A DNA stretch of 5,792 bases from Desulfobacterales bacterium (GTDB lineage Bacteria > Desulfobacterota > Desulfobacteria > Desulfobacterales > Desulfobacteraceae). Under the pieces are notes generated by a model that ran no database searches, was not told where the DNA came from, and was given only the letters and a program-made list of their open reading frames with translations. Positions 1-5,453 of this stretch are shown one piece after another. The stretch covers positions 1 to 5,792 of the forward strand of contig JAKSBB010000813.1 of NCBI GenBank assembly GCA_022361315.1. The letters are read 5' to 3'. Within the stretch, counting starts at the first letter, position 1, and every line of letters begins with the position of its first letter. Position numbers and translations under genes: made by a program.

Positions 1-1
1 C

Positions 2-2254
2 GATTTTTTTCCCTGCCTCTCCAATACGCCGGACAGGGGGCAATACCTTCTTTTCACGGCACCCTACCTCACCTATCCCGTGGTTATCATCACCCGGGAA
101 AACGTGCCGGATATCCACAATATCAACGATCTTGCCGGTAAGCGCGTTGCTGTGGTCAAGCATCTCTTTGTCTACGGGACCCTGAAGCGGGAGTACAGTC
201 ATTTGAAGCTTAACTACCGTTACAGCAATACTGTGGATGAGAATCTTGATGCGGTGTCCCTCGGCCGGGCAGATGCCTGCTTCGTTAACCTGGCAGCGGC
301 CAGTTATTTTATTCACAAAAAGGGATTGACCAATCTGCGTATCGCCGCTCCCATAGATTGGGACGGGGTGAGCCTGTCCATGGGGGTCCGCAAGGACTGG
401 CCCCTATTTCGGTCTATTATAGAAAAAGCCCTGTCTTCCATCTCCCAGGAGGAACGTGACGAAATCAGCCAGAAGTGGATCCGGGTGGATCTTGCCTCCG
501 GCACCCCTAGGGAGGTGGTGTGGAAATGGGGCGGTGCGGCTGCTCTTGTTTTTGTTATGATGTTCTCTTTCTTTTTTATCTGGAATCAAAGACTTAAAAA
601 GGAGATCAGGGCCAAGGAAGCGGTGGAAACCGCTCTGAACCAGAACAGAAAAAAACTCACCACCCTCATCGGTAACCTGCCGGGGGTGGCCTACCGGTGT
701 GTCAATGATGAGAACTGGACCATGCTCTATCTCAGTGATGGCTGTTATGATCTGACCGGGTATCATCCGTCTGAACTTGTGGGATCGACCAGGGTGTCAT
801 GGAGCGATCTGATTGTGCAGGAGGACAGGCCGCTGATCTGGGATGATGTGCAGAACGGCGTGGACAATGACCGGTCCTTTACCCTGGAGTACCGGATCCG
901 CCACCGTGACGGCAGTGAACGATGGGTGTGGGAAAAGGGCATGCCCCAGGGCCGGGACGAAAAAGGGCGGAAAATACTGGAGGGGTTTATCAATGATATC
1001 TCTGACCTCAAACAGGCCGAGATGAAACGAAAATCCCTGGAATCCCAGCTGCGCCACGCCCACAAGATGGAAGCCATCGGTACCCTGGCCGGCGGTATCG
1101 CCCATGAGTTCAACAATATCCTTGGAATTGTCCTGGGCAATTCCGAACTGGCCCTGGACGATGTGCCGGACGGGCATCCGGCAGCTGCCTCGCTGGAGGA
1201 GATTCGGACCGCCAGTATTCGCGGCAAGGATGTGGTCCGGCAGTTGTTGAGTTTCAGCAGGGACAGTGCCTTTGAAAAAAGAACGGTGGATATGGGCGAC
1301 CTTGTTACCGATACCCTGGGATTTCTAAAAGCCTCCATTCCATCGGATATTCAGTTCAGTAAAATGATTGCCCCGGATGTTTGTCCGGTGACGGCAGATC
1401 CTTCCCAGATCCGGCAGGTGAGCGTGAATCTCTGCACCAACGCGGCCCAGGCCATGAGTCCTGAAGGTGGTTTCATCGACATCCGTGTTGAGAATGTCCG
1501 CATCGAAAGTCAGAAGGTGTTTGCCGACCAGCTTATTTTGCCCGGAAGGTATGTGAAACTGGTCATTACGGATTCAGGCTCCGGTATTCCCAATCATGTG
1601 CTCAATAAGGTCTTTCATCCCTTTTATACCACCCGGGAGGTAAATGAAGGTGCGGGGATGGGGTTGTCCGTTGCCCACGGTATCATGAAAAACCATGACG
1701 GCTTCATCTCCATCCAGAGCCGTCCCGGCCGGGGCACCGAGATATCCTGCCTGTTTCCGCCGGAAAAAGCGCATCCCCCATCCGATACTGCCGGATCCAG
1801 TACACCTAAAACGTTGCAACCGCCCAGTGGGGGAGCCAATAAAAAGTCGATTCTTCTGGTGGATGATGAATCTGCCCTGGCTGCCATGGGAAAAAAACAG
1901 CTGGAGCGCCAAGGCTACCGGATTTCGGTATTTACAAATCCCGTGGAGGCGGTTGATGCGTTCAGGGCCGATCCCGGCGCCTGGGATCTGGTGATGACGG
2001 ACTATTCCATGCCCGTGATGAACGGCAGCCAGGTGATCCACCATGTGAAAGCCCAGCGGCCGGGGATTCCGGTGATACTCTGCAGCGGTCATGATCCCTC
2101 CATTACGCCGTCCTCCCTCAGGGATATGGGGGCGGACCATTACCTGATGAAGCCGGCTGAGTCCGATGTCCTGGCCCGAACCGTCAGGGATGCCCTGCAA
2201 AAAAAAGAAAAACAGATGTCAGAAAATGGAGGCGGTATGGCCCCCATCAAATAG
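2..2254 (+). CDS. Hybrid sensor histidine kinase with periplasmic solute-binding sensor domain, PAS and receiver (5' truncated)
   Basis: Membrane sensor kinase of the BvgS/EvgS-like class. The frame is open to the window edge, so the N-terminus is missing; numbering here starts at the codon at base 2 (750 residues visible). Residues 1-163 are the second half of an SBP_bac_3 (periplasmic amino-acid-binding type) domain: NTPDRGQYLLFTAPYL, NDLAGKRVAVVK and a C-terminal KALSSIS...ISQKW are characteristic. A membrane helix follows at about 176-194, then a short charged linker, a PAS/PAC domain (about 219-336), and HisKA with phospho-acceptor His368 in AHEFNN. HATPase_c has N-box Asn480, G1 DSGSGIP (Asp524) and G2 GAGMGL (550-555). 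A Pro/Ser-rich linker leads to a receiver with acidic pair Asp621/Asp622, acceptor Asp667, Ser695 and Lys717. All catalytic residues are present. There is no DNA-binding output, so a phosphotransfer partner or separate regulator is expected elsewhere. The ligand is unknown; amino acids or other small organic solutes are typical of the fold. Confidence 0.95.
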   Translation, partial: DFFPCLSNTPDRGQYLLFTAPYLTYPVVIITRENVPDIHNINDLAGKRVAVVKHLFVYGTLKREYSHLKLNYRYSNTVDENLDAVSLGRADACFVNLAAASYFIHKKGLTNLRIAAPIDWDGVSLSMGVRKDWPLFRSIIEKALSSISQEERDEISQKWIRVDLASGTPREVVWKWGGAAALVFVMMFSFFFIWNQRLKKEIRAKEAVETALNQNRKKLTTLIGNLPGVAYRCVNDENWTMLYLSDGCYDLTGYHPSELVGSTRVSWSDLIVQEDRPLIWDDVQNGVDNDRSFTLEYRIRHRDGSERWVWEKGMPQGRDEKGRKILEGFINDISDLKQAEMKRKSLESQLRHAHKMEAIGTLAGGIAHEFNNILGIVLGNSELALDDVPDGHPAAASLEEIRTASIRGKDVVRQLLSFSRDSAFEKRTVDMGDLVTDTLGFLKASIPSDIQFSKMIAPDVCPVTADPSQIRQVSVNLCTNAAQAMSPEGGFIDIRVENVRIESQKVFADQLILPGRYVKLVITDSGSGIPNHVLNKVFHPFYTTREVNEGAGMGLSVAHGIMKNHDGFISIQSRPGRGTEISCLFPPEKAHPPSDTAGSSTPKTLQPPSGGANKKSILLVDDESALAAMGKKQLERQGYRISVFTNPVEAVDAFRADPGAWDLVMTDYSMPVMNGSQVIHHVKAQRPGIPVILCSGHDPSITPSSLRDMGADHYLMKPAESDVLARTVRDALQKKEKQMSENGGGMAPIK

Positions 2255-2257
2255 GGT

Positions 2258-2680
2258 GTGCCGGCCGGACTGACCATGACAGGACAAAAAGATACCCCTT
2301 CAAAGAATACAGAAAAAGTAAAACTGGGCCGGACAACAGACCGCCCCTATTGGATACTGCTGCTTTCCATTGTTATCCGGGCGATTCATCAGGTGGGCGC
2401 TGCGGTGTTTTTAGGGGCCGTTCTTCTCGGGGCGGACCTGCCCTGGATGTACCTGGTGCTGGCAGGTGTCTCCGGCGGCCTTCTCATGCTTACCGAAGCC
2501 CTGCGTCACCGGCAGTTGCTCAGGGAAGCCTCGGGTATCATTACCCTGGTTAAAACCGGGATACTGGGTCTGGCCCTTCACGGGTGGCTACCGGTGGTGC
2601 CGGCGGTATTGTTTGTCTTTGTTCTGGCCTCTTTTTATTCCCATGCACCGAAGAATATCCGGCACAGGATCTGGTTTTGA
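2258..2680 (+). CDS. Small four-helix integral membrane protein, function unknown
   Basis: I do not recognise a named family. The 140-residue protein has a hydrophilic, Lys/Thr-rich N-terminus of about 30 residues, then four likely membrane helices at about 31-57, 62-82, 91-108 and 109-128. A short basic tail contains the motif YSHAPKNIRHR. A polar AIHQVG stretch lies inside the first helix; a histidine there could be a ligand or structural residue, but this is only a guess. The GTG start at 2258 is three bases after the kinase stop, which suggests co-transcription and translational coupling. An ATG at 2276 (134 residues) is an equally plausible start, and neither has a well-placed Shine-Dalgarno; the nearest good one, GGAGG at 2228-2232, is too far upstream of both. 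It could be an accessory partner of the sensor kinase, but only position supports that. The convergent gene ends 24 bases away. Confidence 0.75.
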   Translation: MPAGLTMTGQKDTPSKNTEKVKLGRTTDRPYWILLLSIVIRAIHQVGAAVFLGAVLLGADLPWMYLVLAGVSGGLLMLTEALRHRQLLREASGIITLVKTGILGLALHGWLPVVPAVLFVFVLASFYSHAPKNIRHRIWF

Positions 2681-2704
2681 GGGAATATTAAGCGTTATCT
2701 GTTT

Positions 2705-3100
2705 TTACGAGGATCGGCGGGGCCTTTTCTTATAATCAGCAAGTGCCAGATACAATGCGCCAACTGAGAGTTCTGCGCAATGGTGATGATCCTCGGGCAG
2801 GCTTTTTAAATAGTCGATCACATCTTCCGGTGTGACATCCCAGGCCGCTTTCAGACTTTGGTTTTGAACCAGCTTAACAACGGTATTGCTGCATGCCACT
2901 GTGTTCAGACATCCCTGAGTGGTGAAGGAAATGTGTTTTATGCGGTCGCGATCAATTAACAGGTAAAATTCTACAATATCACCACAGTCACCGATTCTTT
3001 TTCCATATGCATCGGGATGGTGGAGCCGCTCAACATGGTCCCGGATATAAGCCATTTCAAGAAATTCGGGAGAGTGGTTGTTCAGATCATCTTGGTTCAT
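2705..3100 (-). CDS. IscU/NifU-N-type iron-sulfur cluster assembly scaffold protein
   Basis: A 131-residue cytoplasmic protein of the NifU_N/IscU family, on which [2Fe-2S] or [4Fe-4S] clusters are built from cysteine-desulfurase sulfur and then passed to apo-proteins. The three family cysteines are visible: Cys39 in GDCGD (with the partner Asp41), Cys64 in TQGC, and Cys108 preceded by His107 in HHHC. Spacing matches IscU closely. Cys70 is an additional cysteine. Length fits a stand-alone IscU-like domain; the central [2Fe-2S] and C-terminal Nfu domains of full NifU are absent. No cysteine desulfurase or iscA gene lies beside it. The start at 3100 lacks a clear Shine-Dalgarno; Met16 is an alternative that keeps the whole domain. 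The gene is visibly more AT-rich than fdhE and is separated from the upstream peroxiredoxin gene by a 115-base AT-rich gap, so it may have its own promoter. A link to formate dehydrogenase maturation is inferred from position only. Confidence 0.9.
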   Translation of the reverse strand: MNQDDLNNHSPEFLEMAYIRDHVERLHHPDAYGKRIGDCGDIVEFYLLIDRDRIKHISFTTQGCLNTVACSNTVVKLVQNQSLKAAWDVTPEDVIDYLKSLPEDHHHCAELSVGALYLALADYKKRPRRSS

Positions 3101-3114
3101 GATTATTCAGTATT

Positions 3115-3199
3115 AACAGGTGTTATTAATTTAGTTACCTTATTCAATTCCTATTAATTGAACATTGGGTTGTATGCCATTTTGCAATTGACACCTGTT
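3115..3199. repeat. 9-base inverted repeat with 67-base spacer
   Basis: AACAGGTGT at 3115-3123 and ACACCTGTT at 3191-3199 are perfect reverse complements. One arm lies 15-23 bases before the nifU-like start and the other lies 17-25 bases after the peroxiredoxin stop. They could be paired distal and proximal binding sites, or close a long stem in a read-through transcript. The function is unknown. Confidence 0.4.
3143..3162. repeat. 7-base inverted repeat, operator-like
   Basis: TTCAATT and AATTGAA are perfect reverse complements separated by CCTATT, a 20-base element whose near edge is about 42 bases before the start of the nifU-like gene. Size and spacing suit a dimeric transcription factor. 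It does not match the IscR, Fur or FNR consensus as I know them. In AT-rich DNA a 7-base arm can arise by chance. Confidence 0.4.
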
Positions 3200-3215
3200 C
3201 CTACCTTAAAAAGGT

Positions 3216-3815
3216 CTAAAGTTCAAGACCTTCCAAAGCTTTCATGATCATCCCAAGTTCCGGCCGCACGTTGATATCCGATACATGGATCCAGCGGATG
3301 ATACCTTCCTTATCCACCAGGATAAGGGCTCGTTCCGCCGTACCGTCACCTCTGAGTACACCATAGGTATCGGCGGTTTTACCGTGGGGCCAGAAGTCGC
3401 TGAGCACTTCGAACCAGAGGTCTCCCATCTCCCGGGTCCAGGAGAAGAGAGTGGGGATGTTATCCGTGGTGATGCCCAGAAGGGTGGTGTGTCGTTTTTC
3501 AAAGAGAGGGCGGGCCAGGTTGTAGCCGGGCCACTGGTCGGAGCACACCGGGGTCCAGGCGGCCGGGACAAAAGAGATCAATACGTTTTGTTTACCTTTG
3601 AAATCGCTGAGGCTGACGGTTTTTCCGGACACGGCCGTCAGGGTGAAATCCGGTGCCATCTGTCCTTCCGCCACTTTAAGGCGGCTGTCGATGGGTTTGA
3701 GATGGCCCGGGTTATAAATCTTATCCCCGTAGATCAGGGATGTACCGAAAAGCACTGCAGGCAGGAGCAGGGTCGCCAGGGCCGGGACGGCAAAAAATCG
3801 GATCATCTGTTTCAT
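3216..3815 (-). CDS. Exported one-Cys peroxiredoxin (AhpC/TSA family)
   Basis: A thiol peroxidase that reduces hydrogen peroxide or organic peroxides through a cysteine sulfenic acid. The 199-residue protein has a positively charged start and a hydrophobic stretch at about 7-29, giving an export signal or uncleaved anchor with no clear signal-peptidase site or lipobox. The Prx fold begins with APDFTL. The active-site pattern PxxxTxxC is intact, with Pro84, Thr88 and peroxidatic Cys91, and the conserved Arg162 is in the ERALILVD strand. Cys91 is the only cysteine in the protein, so there is no internal resolving cysteine and an outside thiol must recycle it. Its ATG overlaps the upstream stop by four bases (ATGA), with GGGAGG at 3820-3825 as ribosome site, so it is translationally coupled to the CPIC thioredoxin-like gene, the obvious candidate reductant. 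A general AhpC/TSA redoxin role without peroxidase activity is possible but less likely given the complete motif. Confidence 0.9.
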   Translation of the reverse strand: MKQMIRFFAVPALATLLLPAVLFGTSLIYGDKIYNPGHLKPIDSRLKVAEGQMAPDFTLTAVSGKTVSLSDFKGKQNVLISFVPAAWTPVCSDQWPGYNLARPLFEKRHTTLLGITTDNIPTLFSWTREMGDLWFEVLSDFWPHGKTADTYGVLRGDGTAERALILVDKEGIIRWIHVSDINVRPELGMIMKALEGLEL

Positions 3816-4372
3816 CTTTCCTCCCAGGCATCCAGAACTCTTTTGAAGAAGTCATCCGGATCACCGATGTCTCCGGAATGGGTGAAAAAGACCCGTTGGC
3901 CTTCAGGGGCAGCCTGGTTCAAACCAATGATGAAGGGGGTACCCCTTTCCCCGATCTTTTTATGGATCTTAAAACTGCCGTCACTGAACAGGGGGAAGGC
4001 AATGCGATAGCTTTCCTTGAAAACCGACACCTCATATGCGGAATTCCCCGCACCGATCCCGATGAGGCGGATGTCCGGGGAGCCGGCAGCACGTACTGCC
4101 TCAAAAAGCTCATTTATTTTTGGGGCTTCCCGCTGGCAAATGGGGCAGTACATGGAGAAAATTTCGATCAACAGGATATCGGCCTTGACCTTATCAAGGG
4201 TAAACGAATCTCCGGACTTAAGACCCAGATACGACCGTTGCTCCGAATCTTCGGGAACGGGGAGGGTGAAGTCCAGGTTCAGGTTGCCGGTGTTTTCCAC
4301 AGCCGTGGCTGTCTGAAAACCGGCTGCCGTCAGCCCGATGAACAATACAAAAACTAAGATAATCCTTCGCAT
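3812..4372 (-). CDS. Exported TlpA/thioredoxin-like protein with CPIC motif
   Basis: A thiol-disulfide oxidoreductase expected outside the cytoplasmic membrane. The 186-residue precursor starts with a typical signal peptide: charged MRR, a hydrophobic core, and a likely cleavage after Ala24 (ATA|V). The mature part is a thioredoxin fold of the TlpA/ResA kind. IEIFSMYCPIC carries the redox pair Cys76/Cys79, and GTPF carries the cis-proline (Pro146) that sits against the active site. These are its only cysteines, as expected for a dithiol shuttle. ATG at 4372 has AAGGA at 4382-4386 as ribosome site. It follows fdhE by 34 bases and overlaps the peroxiredoxin start, so the three are very probably one transcript. 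Likely roles are reducing the one-Cys peroxiredoxin or keeping periplasmic thiols reduced; cytochrome c maturation (ResA-like) is an alternative, but no ccm/ccs genes are seen here. The electron donor, normally a DsbD/CcdA protein, is not in the window. Confidence 0.88.
   Translation of the reverse strand: MRRIILVFVLFIGLTAAGFQTATAVENTGNLNLDFTLPVPEDSEQRSYLGLKSGDSFTLDKVKADILLIEIFSMYCPICQREAPKINELFEAVRAAGSPDIRLIGIGAGNSAYEVSVFKESYRIAFPLFSDGSFKIHKKIGERGTPFIIGLNQAAPEGQRVFFTHSGDIGDPDDFFKRVLDAWEER
3820..3825 (-). promoter_or_regulatory. Ribosome binding site of the peroxiredoxin gene, inside the TlpA-like coding region
   Basis: GGGAGG on the minus strand lies four bases before the ATG at 3815, within the last codons of the TlpA-like gene. 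With the ATGA stop/start overlap it fixes the start and indicates coupled translation of the two exported thiol proteins. Confidence 0.75.
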
Positions 4373-4381
4373 CGCTGGGTT

Positions 4382-4386
4382 TCCTT
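4382..4386 (-). promoter_or_regulatory. Ribosome binding site of the TlpA-like gene
   Basis: AAGGA on the minus strand, nine bases before the ATG at 4372; it supports this start in the 34-base gap after fdhE. Confidence 0.6.
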
Positions 4387-4406
4387 AATAAGGCCTGTGG
4401 CCAAAG

Positions 4407-5342
4407 TTAATGGGATACTTCGGCCGGCGGACGGTATCCTTTTTCCCTGGCCTGGATATCCAGGTGAAGGGTGGTCACCTGTTCCAGTTTGGGGAAGAAA
4501 CGCCTGCCCATCTGCCGTGTATCAATGGTTTTTATATAACGCTTGCAGCTGTCGCAGCAATAGACCCTGAACTCCGGCTCCTCCTTGGTGAAGAAGTACT
4601 GCTGATCTTCGGGGGTGGCGGAGTCACAGAACAGGCATCCCATGCGCCGGGTCTGCCAGATGTGGTTGCACAGGCTGCAGCAGACCTGGCGTTTGCCGGC
4701 TTCGTCCAGAAAGGAGAGATCCGGCTGGTTGCCGCAGATGGGGCACCAATGTGTCTGGGACTTGGGGGCATCCTTGAGATACACGGCCAGTTGGGCAGCG
4801 CCGGCTTGAACGGACGGGGCCATGGCTGAAAAACCGAAGAAGGCCAGGGCTTCCACGGTGATACCGCAGGCTTCGGCCGTTTTGGAGATGTCTCCGGCAT
4901 CCAGAAGATCTCTGAACAATGCCTCCAGATCAATGGATCCCTCTTCGAGGCAACCGGCAAGGGTTTCCCCGGCCTGGGCCAGCTTGGGGGCGTGGGCCAG
5001 GGCCAGACGACAGATCTCATCAAGAAGTTTCCCGCACGCCTCTGTATCAATCCTGAATTCCTCGGGGCTGATCAGGGGCATCTGGTTGTCCAGTTTGAGC
5101 TGGAGGGTCTGGGGATCAATGATAATCGGGGCTGGATTTAACCCTGCACGGGTGGCGGCCTGGGCGGCAAATACCCGGCTGTAAAACTCGATCAGGTCGG
5201 CGTAGGCCGGTCTGATTTTGCTGATGCTCTCCGCCGTGCCGGCGATCTGTTCCTGGGTAACGTCGTAAATCAGGGACTGGGCCAGTTCCGGGCCGGACTC
5301 GGTGTCTGTGGACTGGCCGGGAACATATGGGGTCTGGGTCAT
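4407..5342 (-). CDS. fdhE: Formate dehydrogenase accessory protein FdhE
   Basis: A cytoplasmic maturation factor needed for active formate dehydrogenase; FdhE family members bind iron through rubredoxin-like cysteine pairs and interact with the catalytic subunit before export. The 311-residue length is normal for the family. The N-terminal 190 residues are a mostly helical, cysteine-poor region. The C-terminal part holds four Cys-x2-Cys pairs in order: Cys200/203 (CPIC), Cys222/225 (CSLC), Cys236/239 (CLFC) and Cys263/266 (CDSC). The surrounding text HWCPICGNQP, CNHIWQTRRMGC and YCCDSCKRYIKTID is highly typical of FdhE. ATG at 5342 has a strong AGGAG (5349-5353) six bases upstream. It follows the FDH iron-sulfur subunit gene by 93 bases, a gap that contains a GC-rich inverted repeat, and precedes the TlpA-like gene by 34. 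Cys221 and Cys262 are extra cysteines next to the motif pairs. Identification is firm. Confidence 0.97.
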   Translation of the reverse strand: MTQTPYVPGQSTDTESGPELAQSLIYDVTQEQIAGTAESISKIRPAYADLIEFYSRVFAAQAATRAGLNPAPIIIDPQTLQLKLDNQMPLISPEEFRIDTEACGKLLDEICRLALAHAPKLAQAGETLAGCLEEGSIDLEALFRDLLDAGDISKTAEACGITVEALAFFGFSAMAPSVQAGAAQLAVYLKDAPKSQTHWCPICGNQPDLSFLDEAGKRQVCCSLCNHIWQTRRMGCLFCDSATPEDQQYFFTKEEPEFRVYCCDSCKRYIKTIDTRQMGRRFFPKLEQVTTLHLDIQAREKGYRPPAEVSH

Positions 5343-5348
5343 CTGGTT

Positions 5349-5353
5349 CTCCT
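5349..5353 (-). promoter_or_regulatory. Ribosome binding site of fdhE
   Basis: AGGAG on the minus strand, six bases before the ATG at 5342. It is a good Shine-Dalgarno that supports the chosen start. It lies just downstream, in the transcript, of the GC-rich inverted repeat at 5368-5410, leaving the site outside the stem. Confidence 0.75.
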
Positions 5354-5367
5354 GTGGGATAAAGGGT

Positions 5368-5410
5368 AACGCCCCGGGGCGTCACAATACATTAAGCACT
5401 CCGGGGCGTT
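5368..5410 (-). promoter_or_regulatory. GC-rich stem-loop between fdhB and fdhE
   Basis: AACGCCCCGG (5368-5377) and CCGGGGCGTT (5401-5410) form a perfect 10-base stem with a 23-base loop in the minus-strand transcript. The left arm also begins a perfect 14-base palindrome at 5369-5382, so two mutually exclusive foldings exist. No U-run follows the stem on the minus strand, so it is not a canonical intrinsic terminator. An mRNA processing or stabilising hairpin that sets the ratio of FDH subunits to FdhE, or a partial terminator, is the best guess. Confidence 0.55.
5369..5382. repeat. Perfect 14-base palindrome
   Basis: ACGCCCCGGGGCGT reads the same on both strands. Its right half, CCGGGGCGT, recurs at 5401-5409 in direct orientation. 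It could be a dimeric protein-binding site or part of the alternative RNA folding described for 5368-5410. Confidence 0.6.
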
Positions 5411-5421
5411 TGTCAGGGGTT

Positions 5422-5453
5422 AGGCCTTCATCAATTTATGCTTTCATCAATTT
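5422..5453. repeat. Two tandem 16-base copies across the fdhB stop codon
   Basis: On the minus strand AAATTGATGAAAGCAT (5453-5438) is followed directly by AAATTGATGAAGGCCT (5437-5422), with 14 of 16 bases the same. Each copy, read in its own frame with the next two bases, spells Lys-Leu-Met-Lys-Ala-stop; the gene in use ends in the first copy. This is the signature of a short tandem duplication, probably by replication slippage. Confidence 0.75.

Larger units (their letters stand above)
3101..3215 (-). promoter_or_regulatory. AT-rich upstream region of the nifU-like gene with two inverted repeats
   Basis: This 115-base non-coding gap lies between the peroxiredoxin stop and the scaffold-protein start, and is clearly AT-rich against its surroundings. 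It holds a perfect 7-base inverted repeat, TTCAATT (3143-3149) and AATTGAA (3156-3162), with a 6-base spacer, which has the look of a dimeric regulator's operator. It also holds a perfect 9-base inverted repeat, AACAGGTGT (3115-3123) and ACACCTGTT (3191-3199), which encloses the first. I found no convincing -35/-10 pair or known operator consensus, so promoter function is inferred from position and composition. Confidence 0.4.

Noticed and set aside
80..82. GTG at base 80 as the start of the sensor kinase
   Set aside because: The frame is open back to base 2, and the residues before it (ending in FTAPYLTYP) match the solute-binding domain, so the gene begins outside the window.
1574..2200. 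Open frame of 208 codons on the minus strand inside the sensor kinase gene
   Set aside because: It is opposite the conserved ATPase and receiver domains; the protein is His/Gly-rich without domain features, as expected of an antisense shadow.
2228..2254. GGAGG followed by ATG at 2237 as the start of a small gene
   Set aside because: The ATG is in the kinase frame and reaches the kinase stop after five codons. It is too far from the next gene's start to be its ribosome site directly.
2681..2704. Bidirectional terminator between the convergent genes
   Set aside because: No inverted repeat with a U-tract was found in the 24-base gap or its close flanks.
3188..3193. TTGACA on the plus strand as a -35 box
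   Set aside because: There is no -10 box at the right distance, and it would fire into the 3' end of the minus-strand peroxiredoxin gene.
3203..3215. ACCTT-AAA-AAGGT hairpin just after the peroxiredoxin stop as a terminator
   Set aside because: The stem is only five bases, mostly A-T, with a three-base loop and no following U-run on the minus strand. It is too weak to call.
3285..4010. Long open frame on the plus strand (241 codons) across the peroxiredoxin and TlpA-like genes
   Set aside because: It lies opposite two minus-strand genes with intact family motifs, signal sequences and ribosome sites, and its own translation shows no recognisable domain. It is a high-GC shadow frame.
5427..5453. 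TTGAT repeats as an FNR-type site
   Set aside because: The two TTGAT motifs are direct, not inverted, are 16 bases apart, and sit in the tandem duplication at the end of a gene.
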